A stretch of 64,000 bases of DNA from Vespula vulgaris (Eukaryota > Arthropoda > Insecta > Hymenoptera > Vespidae): the NCBI RefSeq assembly GCF_905475345.1, contig NC_066609.1, positions 1,330,001 to 1,394,000 on the forward strand. The letters are read 5' to 3'. Shown here piece by piece: positions 24,427 through 35,193 of the stretch. Position 1 is the first letter of the stretch, and every line of letters starts with the position of its first letter. Under the pieces are notes generated by a model, which ran no database searches, was not told where the DNA came from, and saw only the letters and a list, made by a program, of their open reading frames with translations. A program made the position numbers and the translations under genes.

Positions 24427-24486
24427 TTCGAGAAGGTTGATTGCCGCGACAAGCTTCGTCTACTTCTGTCCCGGTAGCCGATATCT
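24427..24486 (-). CDS. Possible alternative upstream exon of the TEX14-like gene (60 nt)
   Basis: This stretch has a good acceptor (CTTACAG) and donor (GTAAGT). It is exactly 60 nt and enters and leaves in phase 2, the phase required by the next exon at 22074. In that frame it reads an Arg/Ser-rich peptide (GYRDRSRRSLSRQSTFS) with no stop. It would replace the exon at 23851-23924. Its own upstream exon was not identified: a candidate with a donor at about 24793 has an in-frame stop close to the junction. It could be an alternative first-exon path or a chance pair of splice sites. Confidence 0.35.
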
Positions 24487-25429
24487 CTGTAAGTACACAC
24501 ATATGTAATCGATATTTATAAAAAGGATTAATAATCAATCGAAATTACACGAGACATTAATAAACAACAAATAACAACGTACTATAAAATCATGGATATA
24601 TTTTAATACGAAACGATAAATTGTAAGAGTTCTATTTCTTTCAAAAAACAATAATCAAGATGGTGGTAGGAGAGGAGCCATCTTGATAATTTCTTTTCGA
24701 ATCTCATCGAATTAAACGATCGTTGAGATCGTAAACTTTCTCTCAATACTAACTTATACCTTTGTCTTCTTGATGTTGCGCTTGTGTATACTTACGTTAC
24801 TATGTAACGTTAGAATTTCGTATAGAACTAGTTTCTCATAGTGAGTCTATCTCTATCTCTCTTACACACGTATACTCTTATTGTTATTTTTATGTGTCCC
24901 CTATGTACGTGTACATGTATAATTGGTTTGCGTGCGTTATATACGGAAGACAAGTTGAACTCATTATTAATCCAATTTGCATATGCAGGTTGTATACATT
25001 GAAATACATTCATTACTTGAATCTTAATAGAGAAAGTATCAAAGCACATTGGAATATTTAATAAATGTTAATCATGTCCGAGACTTTATTTTCAAGATCC
25101 ATATTACTATTATCTAGTGGCTATAGTTGGTACTAATATTAACGGGGATATCCTCTTTTAATGGTAATCAGATACGTGTTATTACTTTATATTAGAACGA
25201 TATATATATATATATTCTATATTCTAATACATAGTAATATATATATATATATTTTTGTCTGTACTCTATATATTTTATAATTATATATATACGTATATAT
25301 TTTATTAATTTAAATTATATACTATTATGTATGTATAAAATTATATAGTTTTATATTCTAATACATAGTAATATGTACGTATCTATGTGCGCACGTATAC
25401 GTGTATTAATGTATGAATTATTTTTGCAG
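24487..25429. other. Gene-less stretch with a short hairpin
   Basis: An inverted repeat TCAAGATGG / CCATCTTGA with a 14-base loop sits at about 24656-24687. A strong minus-strand donor (GTAAGTATAC, reading left from 24793) suggests a noncoding minus exon around 24793-24850. The rest is AT-rich with TATATA arrays (25200-25370). No coding sequence is supported. Confidence 0.5.
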
Positions 25430-25575
25430 AAGAAAATGTAAGAGAAAGATACACCTGTTTTCGTGAGATCTAAGGAGGAGAAAGATCGTAAGATCTTACG
25501 ATCGTTATTTATACGTGGCAAGAGATCACAGAGGTCACTCGAGCGAGTCTACGATCTTGAGAAAAGTAGGTAACT

Positions 25576-25692
25576 GTTAAATTCTTATTCTATTCTATTC
25601 TATTCTATTCTATTCTATTCTATTCTATTCTATTCTATTTTATTCTATTCTATTCTATTCTATTTTATTTGATTTTATTTGATTTTATTTGA
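25576..25692. repeat. (TTCTA)n pentanucleotide array
   Basis: About 115 bp of TATTC/TTCTA units degrading into TTTTA/TTTGA variants at the right end. A second, shorter pentanucleotide array (CGTTT)n lies at about 25895-25930. Confidence 0.95.
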
Positions 25693-26129
25693 ACAGACGA
25701 TTAGTCTCCGTTCACGAAATTTATTACGTTTTAAGAATGTTTACTTTTATTTATTTTATTTATTTTTTAATACTTCTAGATCGAAAAATGCGACAGATCA
25801 ATGATCTTCATCCTTTCGATATATAATCTTATATATCGATGTAATTTATTAATTTAAAAATTTTCTTTTCATTTTTGTGATACTACGTTTCATTTCATTT
25901 CGTTTCGTTTCGTTTCGTTTCGTTTCGTTCCCAATTAAAAATACCGCGAAATTCGTTACATTCGTCTCGTTGATTTTATTTCGAATTTTCTCAAACTTTT
26001 ATCAATATTATTTATCTTTTTTATTTATGCCTGCGAGTATGTTTGGATTTTGAATCAGTGATTTGGATCATTATATAGTAATTAGAAATATAATTGAATT
26101 AATAAGATTTTTATTAGTGCATCGTTAAT

Positions 26130-26250
26130 AAAAAGTGGACTCGTCCGGTATGAAGTTAGTTGAACAAAAAAGTGGACTCGTCCAATCAAAGGTCGGTTGG
26201 TAAAAAAGTGGACTCGTCCAATAAAAACAGTTGAAAAATAATGGACTCGT
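26130..26250. repeat. Four short spaced repeats with core GTGGACTCGTCC
   Basis: AAAAAGTGGACTCGTCC occurs near 26130, 26167 and 26203, with a decayed fourth copy (AATGGACTCGTTG) near 26237. Spacing is 32-37 bp and the spacers are unrelated. The core has palindromic arms GGAC/GTCC around a TC centre. It lies outside any coding exon. Confidence 0.85.
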
Positions 26251-27117
26251 TGAAATTTTCAAACGTGCGCGTAGAACTAATAAATTCGTTAAATTTATCG
26301 CGATAAATATCGATTATTTCGTACGATGCATTGTTTCGTTCCTTCTTTTTTTTTTTTCTTTCTCTTTTGCGTTAAATTAATAATATTCTCCGATAAAAGT
26401 TGTGAGAAAATGTGACGGAATTCTTTTTCATTGTAGGAGACGAGAAAATATTTCGAAAGTGAAAATATTCTTCGTCTTTTTTTTTTTCGTCGAAGAGAGA
26501 CTTTTTGTTGTGTGAAAAATTCATTCGTCCCGAGTGTTGTAAGTATAAATTTCATTTCTATTAATTTTTCTATTTTTCAATCTAATCTATCTATGTGCAC
26601 GTATGTATTTGTATATGCAATGAGTTAAAAAAAGAAGTGAGATAGATTATAGGAGATAAGAAAATTAAAAAAAAAAAAAAAAGAGAGAAATTTCGTTTTT
26701 TTTTTTTTTTTAAGTTATAACACTTTTATTTCTTTGTTTAATTTCATGTGAATATACGTGACAAGATAAAAAAAAAAAGAAAATGATAAAATAAAGTAAA
26801 TTTTTTACAACGGATCAGAAAATTTTTTGAAAATGGAAATTCCATTTTCATCTTTGAAAAATTAATAAGAAGAAAAAAAAAGATGAAGAGATAATAAGAA
26901 AATTCTTTAAGAATGAAAATATCGTCGTCTTTTAAGTTCCATTTTTATAATTTTGTTTTCTGTCACTCGGTACAACGTACAAACATCATCTAACGTTCTA
27001 TATATTCTTTTTAATTTTAATTTTTAATTTAATTTGACACGAATAAATCAGACAAATTTTTGTTTTCATAGAAAGTGATGAAAATTAAAATAAGAGTGGA
27101 AGTGTAGTGTATTTTTG

Positions 27118-27121
27118 TTTT

Positions 27122-27177
<56 letters not shown>

Positions 27178-27179
27178 TT
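27118..27179. repeat. (TTTC)n tetranucleotide array
   Basis: About 60 bp of clean TTTC units between two low-complexity stretches. The surrounding 26540-27600 region is AT-rich with poly-A and poly-T runs and no coding sequence. Confidence 0.95.
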
Positions 27180-28127
27180 CAAATTTCATTTCCATTAATT
27201 TCCTTTTCGTTTCAATCTGAAGTATATAAATTATTTTTATTTTCTATTTTTCTAATTGAAACTAATTACATATAACGAGTTGAAAGAAAATAAATATATA
27301 GATATCTCTTATATTTAGATCCTATAAAAAAATGAAATTCTTATAGTCTTCAAAAGTAAACTAATCTAGTCCGTTGACAAATAAATTTCATTGAACAAAT
27401 AAATCTTGCGGTATCAAATTGTTCAATTTCATTTTACAAGCATTATTTGATATTCTGTATTTTCTTTCTAATTTCATTTCTTGATTTTATTTGACCTACA
27501 TATACATACATACATACATACATGCACACACATATATATATATATATATCTATTTAACAAATTAAAACAAAATAAAATACATATAAACATATTTCATTTT
27601 TTACAGGAAGAAAAGAATTCTCTAAAGAAAAAGAAAAAAAAAAAGAGAAAAAAAATGGTGATATTACAATTTCAAACTTCAATCATAAACTCATCCAAGG
27701 AAGTAAGTAAATTAATATAAAATTTTTTTTCGTTTCATATTCACTTACAAACTTATAAATATATCTATCGTTGTTTTTAATTTATTTTTAATTTCATTTT
27801 TATCTATATCTACATATATATATATATATATATACACACACATATACAACACACATATATGTATATATATATATGATATAAGATCAGATGAGCGAATAAC
27901 AACGGAATCTGTTGTAACGATCTCCGAGTACTTATTTCATTATACTCGAGAAAATGAGGAAGATATGAGAAATACGTGTACTCTTATAAAATAATGATAA
28001 TACTAGCTTGTATCTGAGCTAAGCTAAGTTAAGGAAGTAGAGAATCGATTCTGGTAACGGTTTTTAAGAAGTAACACGTAAGATTGAAACGACAGGAGCT
28101 CTCGTTCTTTTGGGCACACCAGGATAA

Positions 28128-28430
28128 TTAGCCCGTGTCTTCGACACGCTTGAAAATTTTTCGGACATTTATTTTTTTATGCTAAGGGAAGAAGAACGGA
28201 CTCTATTATTTCCGAGCGTAACATTTAAAAAAAAAAAAAACAAAGAAAAAAAAATGTTACCAGAACAAAATCAAACAATTTTTTACTGGATTGTGTTAAC
28301 ATCATTTACTTTAGTATACTTTTATTGTAGTATACTATATTGTTCAGTATATGTGTATGTATGTGTAACATTTTTAGAAAATTTTTAATGTAATAATTTT
28401 ATTTATATGTAATTATAAATAATGTAATTT

Positions 28431-28473
<43 letters not shown>

Positions 28474-28596
28474 TATTATTTATAATTATGATAGTAATAT
28501 ATGTGAATAATATATGATTAATATCGTATATATGTATATTATTTATATGTTAATAATATCTTTGAATTTTTATATGTATAGATATGTAATATCTCT

Positions 28597-28642
<46 letters not shown>

Positions 28643-29502
28643 GTATATTATAATGTATAATAGTACTTTTATGTAATATACATAAATATATACATGTAAT
28701 ACATAATAAGTATATATATATAATACATAAACTAATTTTCTGTTTCTCTCTATTTCTTTAATAATGTTATATAAAAAAAATTAATTATTTATTATATTAT
28801 TATACTGATAATATAATACTAATAATACTATAATATTAATAGTATACTGTAATACACATATATTATTGTTATTATTATTATTATTATTATTATATAAAAA
28901 TATAAGTACTATTATATATAATATTTTCATTAAAAATTATAGACAAATTTCAATAAAAGGATCATTTCTATTAATTTCTTATTGATAAATTAGATATCAG
29001 GCAAATTAGAATTTAAAATAGAATGAATTTACATAAAGGATATTACAGATAAGAAAGATAGATCATTTCGATTGGTTCGATTTGTCCTAAATTTTCTTTT
29101 AATAACTTTATACAATATCGAAAAAAAATGTTTTATCAACATATACACACATACACACACGCACGAACAGAGAGAGAGAGAGAGAGAGAGATAGATATAT
29201 ATACAAAAAATAAATACAATATTCGATTTAAATCGAGGTTTCGTTCTTGTTATCGTTATACTCGACACGAACGTAAACGTCCTTCACCTTTTCAGTCATG
29301 ATGTTATAATGCAAAAATATACATAACTTGGTATATAAAACCGTTATACATTTATATATATATATATATATATGTACATGTAAAAAATAGGACTAACGTT
29401 AGATTCTAATGAAAGTGACGGTGAACCTGTTATTCTTTCAAAAAATTAATTTATATATACATATATCTGTTTATATCAAAATATATAAATGTATATTCAA
29501 AT

Positions 29503-29539
<37 letters not shown>

Positions 29540-30143
29540 TTATCGATGAAAAGTTTGTAATACGATAAGCTCCATATATTTTGGTGTAAAGGTCACATCT
29601 CTCTGTACGATTCAAATTACATACATGTTGATCTTGTTCTATCCTACGAATAAATGTTAAATCTTACGTTCGACAAATGTACACATTGAAAATGTTTACA
29701 CGTCGATATTTATTAATATATCAAACATTTCATATTTAATAAAATCTATATAATTAATTAACTTACACACACACACACACACACATATACACATACACAC
29801 ACATAATTCAAGTTATAAAACAATAAATAATTTTTCGAATCGGATTACATATATAAATGATAAATATATAAACACTTACTTTCGGAGCCACTTGAATACG
29901 CCTAACATTCCCATAACGTGATCGAACCAGCACAACAAAAATCCTCTTTTTTATTTGTCGATTTTGACTTCTCTGTGATCGATATTTATTCTTCTTATTT
30001 TTTCTCTTTACTTTTACAGTACAAGGAATCAAAAGAAGAAACAATAGAAGTGATATAAAGAAGCAAATGAACGCGTAACGAATCTCCTCCTCCTCGTCTC
30101 GCGACACTTCGCGATCGTCTGACAACAGTACGTTTCCAAACAT
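28128..30143 (-). CDS. Hypothetical small membrane protein, two-exon model
   Basis: Exon 1 runs from ATG at 30143 to 29880 (88 codons, donor GTAAGT, phase 0). A candidate second exon at 28181-28128 follows a CTTCTTCCCTTAG acceptor and adds 17 codons before a stop, giving about 105 residues. The protein starts with an acidic segment (about residues 8-21), then one clear transmembrane stretch (ICFFISLLLFLLLIP, about 27-41), then a long Lys/Arg-rich tail. That predicts a single-pass protein with a basic, probably cytosolic, C-terminus. I do not recognise the family. Exon 1 has the better support; the second exon rests on phase and splice signals only. It could be a chance ORF. Confidence 0.3.
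28390..29020. other. A/T-only stretch with AT arrays
   Basis: AT dinucleotide arrays at 28436-28471 and about 28602-28640, an ATT array near 28870, and otherwise almost no G or C. No feature is supported. Confidence 0.85.
29021..29807. other. Gene-less AT-rich stretch
   Basis: Contains GA tracts (29168-29190, 29507-29534), AC arrays (29140-29165, 29766-29800) and short TATATA runs. No coding exon is seen. Confidence 0.8.
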
Positions 30144-30334
30144 TTGTTCGCACTGCCAACGTTAGCTCGTCTCTCTCTCTCCCTTTATCTATCTTTCTCT
30201 CTCTCTCTCTTTCTCTTCCCCACTTTTATACAGTCCACCCCACCCCCTCCCCTCCTACGTCTTGCTTATTTGCTCTTCAAGAGGAGTTGTGGGATTTCTG
30301 TTGATATTCAGAAGGAAGGGGGGTGAGAGGGTGG

Positions 30335-30372
<38 letters not shown>

Positions 30373-30729
30373 AGGAGTTTAATACTTTTGATTCTCTCTC
30401 TTTCTCTGTCTCTCTCTGTGTGTCTCTGTCTCTGTCTCTGTCTCTGTCTCTGTCTCTGTCTTTCTTTTCTGTATCATGTAGCTCTTCCTTCTTTTTTTCT
30501 CTCTTTTTGTTATTTTTGTTTGTCCTTCTTATTCTTCATTCTTTGAATTTTAATATCATTTTCATTTTTTTTATCTTTCTTTTTTCTTTTTTTTTTTTTT
30601 TTTTTTGGAGGGATTTGTTTGGTCGTGACTTGTTTTCCTTTTTAGATCTAATTTCTGGTTTTATTCATTCGTATGGGAATGTAATGAAGTATTATATCTG
30701 TATTGTTGTTGTATGTATATATGTAGATA

Positions 30730-30774
<45 letters not shown>

Positions 30775-31020
30775 ATGTATATTGTGTAATATATTTGAGT
30801 ATGTTAATATTTGTATATTACCTTCAGGTATGATATAAGTATATATATATATGTATTAGATATATTAGATTATATGTATTAATATATTGTTAATATTTTT
30901 AGAATGGATAATTTCTTTTTAATTCTTTTTTTTTCTTCTTTTTAATTTTCCTATCGAATTTAATACCTTGTGAATCAATTTGATAATTAGATAATAACAG
31001 AAGCATCATTGTGAATATTA
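30144..31020. other. CT/GA-rich and T-rich gene-less stretch
   Basis: CT tracts (30165-30230, 30395-30465, the latter with CTGTCT hexamers), a GA tract (30335-30372), poly-T (30588-30606) and an AT array (30735-30770). 30144-30165 may be the 5'UTR of the minus-strand ORF starting at 30143. Nothing coding is supported. Confidence 0.8.
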
Positions 31021-31640
31021 ATTCGATAATTGAATACAAAAAGTAATCGTAAAAATTATAAAGTGAATTAATTCGATTAATTGGATATAGAAAAAAGAAT
31101 ACTAACTGGGTTATTTGAACGATTTAGATATTAGTCAAATTAATCCGTACGTTTTATTCAATGGTCAGAATTAATCTGATACGATTAGAGACAATGTTAC
31201 CAGAATTGATCCGTTAACTGGATTAACATGCATGTAATGAATTTTATCAGAATTAATCTGATAAAATTCAGAGCAACGTTTTATAAGAATTAATTCCTTC
31301 TTTTTAAATCGTTCATACTCTGAATAAATATATACGAATACACACACATATATATATATATATAAATTATCACAATTAATTCAATACACAGATCAATGTT
31401 GCAATAATTATTAATTCATTAATTACGACAATATTTATTCATCCTTAGAAATTATAATCGAAATACTTGTTAGAAAAAAAAATTCATAATGCGAATAAAT
31501 ATATATATATATATTTAATATATATTATCACAATTAATTCAATATAAAGATCAACGTTGCAATAATTATTATTGTCGTGATTAAAATATTTATTATTCAT
31601 TAACAACATCATTAGAAATTATACTCATTAGAAAAAAAAA
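31020..31640. repeat. Degenerate direct/tandem repeats
   Basis: A block starting TTATCACAATTAATTCAAT, then GATCAATGTTGCAATAATTATT, is present near 31367 and again, slightly changed, near 31525 (158 bp apart). Each block is followed by TTTATTCAT and TAGAAATTATA-like sequence. Shorter relatives (AGAATTAATCTGATA and a following CAATGTT or CAACGTT) occur near 31165 and 31250, suggesting four diverged copies. Confidence 0.6.
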
Positions 31641-31794
31641 AAAAAGAAAAAAAAAAAGATTTGATTTCTTTCTTATTTTTCTTTCTTTTCCATAGAACTG
31701 TGTAATACCTTGAAGGCGTTGCGTTGGAATTTATTCATTTTGGCGGCGGCTTCTCTTTCAAGTTAACGAGACCGACTACATTCAACGTTATCTA

Positions 31795-31959
31795 GTACGA
31801 TATATAACCAAAAGGAATCACAGGGTATACACAGATACATCTGTAAGTACATACCTCGAGTTTGTTGGTGATGACGCAAAGAGAACGAGGAAATTAGACG
31901 AGTGGTCAAGAGAACGAATACGAATAGTTTTATAAATCAAGAGGAAATAATGAACGGCG
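31795..31959 (+). promoter_or_regulatory. Possible TATA promoter and 5' exon
   Basis: GATATATAACC at about 31799 resembles a TATA box and overlaps the end of a candidate plus-strand exon. Downstream an ATG at 31949 is followed after 11 bases by a GTGAGT donor (M-N-G-G). A plus-strand acceptor near 32990 (AAATAG) would continue in phase for about 20 codons before a stop. The continuation is weak, so this is only a candidate start of a plus-strand transcript. Confidence 0.2.
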
Positions 31960-32721
31960 GGTGAGTACTTGACAAAAGCATTTATTTAGCATGTATAACT
32001 TTTATGACGATGATTATTATTATTGTTATTATAATTATTAATCCAAAAAAAACAAGATCGACATTATATTTATATACTTAATTTTTCGAGATCTTGCAAC
32101 AGTGACTTAAACTTTATTTATTTTATTTTTTTTTTATATATATATATATATTTTTTTTACTTGGTTTCTTCTTTGGACTTGAAGATTCATTATTATGAAT
32201 CTCTCTCTCATATTTGTTTTTTTGCTATGATTGGTAAACAATGGTAATTAATTATTTTATAAAAAAAGAATAAAATAGTAATAAAGAATTATGTGTATAT
32301 ATATACAGGAGAATACTATGTGGTAATAGGATTTTTTTTTTTTTTTTTTTTTTTAAAGATAGACAGACGCAGTGTCCTATTGAAATAATGCGTTGCATTT
32401 TTTTGGCCTGACGTTTTTAACTTTTCAAGGTGCTTTCATTTCTTGTTTCACACAATATTTAAATGCCACATGACCTTCGTTCCGTTGCGGAGACTACGAA
32501 GAAGGAATAAAAATCAAAGTTATTCTATAGTTATTTCACATTTTCAAGTTCTCGTTACGAAACTGGATTTTTATTAAACGTATGATTTTTCTTTTTTCTT
32601 TTTCCTTGTAAAAGGAAACAAAAAAATTTCTTTAAATATTCTACTTTTTCTTTTTTTCTTTTATTTTTTATATGTATTACGAATTTAAAATTATATTCTT
32701 CTGTCTCTCTCTCTCTCTATA

Positions 32722-32759
<38 letters not shown>

Positions 32760-33258
32760 ATTTTCCAGTTGTTTTTATTTTATTTAAATTTTCTTTTCCT
32801 AGAAATTATTTTTTACGTTACTTGTGCTTTTACTTATCAATTTTTTAATTTAATTAATTATATTATTATGTAATATATTATAATTTAATTTAATTAATTT
32901 ATTCGTTCAATAAAAATCCAGCTGCAAGAGGATAAAAGTATAATATATTTGTATTTGTTATAAAAGTAAAGCAAGGTGGGGAAAAAGAGAAATAGGATGC
33001 CCCTGGAGAACGTTGTCCCTCCATGCATCGGTGTATCTCTGAATTTTGTAGTCTGATTACAGGCGCTCGACAAAGATATAGGTATATTTTATATAAGAAA
33101 AGAATTAAGAAATACTTTTTATGGGGTTACAAAAGGGATTATCTTTAAGATCATAACCTAAATCGTTCGTTAGATTTGTTATGATAAAAATTTAGAAAGA
33201 TTCATATTGGAAATATTTTTTCCAATATAATTATTATTTTGGGAAAAAAATTTTGCAA

Positions 33259-33302
<44 letters not shown>

Positions 33303-33312
33303 AATGAACAAT
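31960..33312. other. Gene-less stretch beyond the 3' end of the MICU3-like gene
   Basis: AT-rich with poly-T runs (32332-32354, 32723-32755). Two patches have balanced composition: 32355-32560, and 32960-33080 with a run of GC-rich sequence (GATGCCCCTGGAGAACG). An AT array lies at 33263-33298. On the minus strand AATAAA overlaps the MICU stop codon at 33313. No gene is supported. Confidence 0.7.
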
Positions 33313-35154
33313 TTATTTGTTCGATGATACCTTAAATCCTCTCTTAAGACGATCTTTCATAATCGCTATAAACTCTTTGTAAGACAATTGTCCATCACCA
33401 TCTTCATCAAATAATGCAAATACTGTGTCAATAATATGAGAAGAAAGTACAGATCCAGTACATATCTTAACAGCACGTTGAAATTCATCTGTAAATAAAA
33501 ATCGATTTTTAAATGAGTGAATAGGTTAGAATAGGGAGGGGGGAGGTAAATAGAAATAACTAATAATGAAAAATTCATTTTTTATATACCTTTAGATATC
33601 GGATGATCAGCCAACGTATACATTTGCATGGCTATTGAAAAATCATCCAAATTATTTAAAAATTGATAGAAACGTCGAAACTCGTCGAAAGTAATACCGA
33701 TTTGTAAATCGGATCGATCTATCATTCTTTCCAAATATTTATCGAATCTGCAAGAATTATTAATTCGTTCAATCTGTATCATATTTATATGAGTTATCAA
33801 ATGATTACGCAATTTTTTTTTTTTTTTATGAAAATATCTTTTTTGATTTTATTTAACTCAATGATAAGAATTATATAATTCAATTGTAAAAATATAACGG
33901 AGCTTTCTGATAACGTATCAATGATATATAGTAAAATATATTTTACTATATAATAGTATAATATTATGGTAATATTATTTAAATAATATTATTTAGTAAT
34001 TTGCTATTATTACACACATGCAAACGCATGCATTGACATATATATGAAAGAAATGAAAATTTAAATGAAAGAAATTTTAATAGATAGAAACCATCTTACT
34101 CGTCGATATCCAATTCAGTGTATCTTAGCAATATTTTAGCAAAATCCAATTCGTTTATAGTATCATGACCTTTGCTATATTCATGAAATTCCAATTCTAA
34201 TACCTCGTGTTGTAGGTTCTCCATGAAACGACGGAAATCTTCGTATTTTAATTCATGGTTACCATCTTTTCCAAAGAAATGTATCATCAGGGTTGTATCC
34301 ACTGCATGTCGTCTTTGTAGACCCTATATGTAACATAATTTATAATGAAGATTATATTTAAACCCACTATATAATTTTTAACAATTTCAAAATTTATTTA
34401 AATTCATTACTAATTTTAATAATTTCATTTAATTCCATTCAAAGAAAATTAATTATTTTTTATCTGAACATTTTTTATTGGTACTTTTTCTTTTCTTTCT
34501 AAGTATAAATTATAATCTTTACAATATTAATAAATAAGTATTAATAATAATTTAATACATATGTATATACACGATTAAAATTTATATTATTAAATTTTAT
34601 CATATATACATAAGATATAATTTTGAATTGTTATTATCACAGACAATTAATATAATAATATCATATTCTTATATTTTCATATATTAATATCGTATGTTTC
34701 TTACAGATCTTATCAAAAATAATATTACATATAGTTGAGCTTAAATTCATAATCTGTTATAATCATGTTTACTTGAATATTGAACCTATACATGGTGAGC
34801 AGAAAAAGAAAATATAGAAAAGAAATTCAATCGATTTCATATTGAACGATGAAACATTTTCTTACCCTTAACAAGCAACTATTGATATCGAAAAATGACG
34901 TTGATTGTAAAACCGAAGAAAATCTTTCTTGTCAATACCTGATCATCGTTTATGTATTGTCCTTGGATCTCTTCAGGACTTTCTTGACGTTGATTCAAAT
35001 GTTCCAACTCGTCTTTCGTTTCACCACCATGACGTCCTCTCCATGCATGACTAAAGACTTTTTCCATCTGCATCATATATGCATTAAAGAATGAAAGATA
35101 GAAGAAGAGAGAGAGAGAGAGAGAGAGATAGAATTATATATACAATATATATAT

Positions 35155-35193
<39 letters not shown>

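Larger units (their letters stand above)
25430..31842 (+). ncRNA. Possible plus-strand spliced transcript (lncRNA or 5'UTR exons)
   Basis: Four plus-strand segments have polypyrimidine-AG acceptors and good donors: 25430-25569 (donor GTAACT), 26437-26538 (GTAAGT), 27607-27702 (GTAAGT) and 31696-31842 (GTAAGT). None holds a long ORF. The only continuous start (ATG at 27655) would run 16 codons, cross into the fourth exon and stop after five more. This fits a long noncoding RNA or the 5' leader of a gene further right. Whether the four belong to one transcript cannot be told from sequence. Confidence 0.3.

Noticed and set aside
26130..26250. CRISPR-like array
   Set aside because: Only four copies of about 17 bp, a eukaryotic intron-rich context and no cas genes; spaced binding sites are more likely.
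28254..28388. Small hydrophobic plus-strand ORF (44 aa)
   Set aside because: It lies in A/T-only sequence where Tyr/Phe/Val/Ile-rich frames arise by chance; no other support.
32990..33055. Second coding exon after the ATG at 31949
   Set aside because: Phase fits but the frame stops within about 20 codons, and no good donor precedes the stop.
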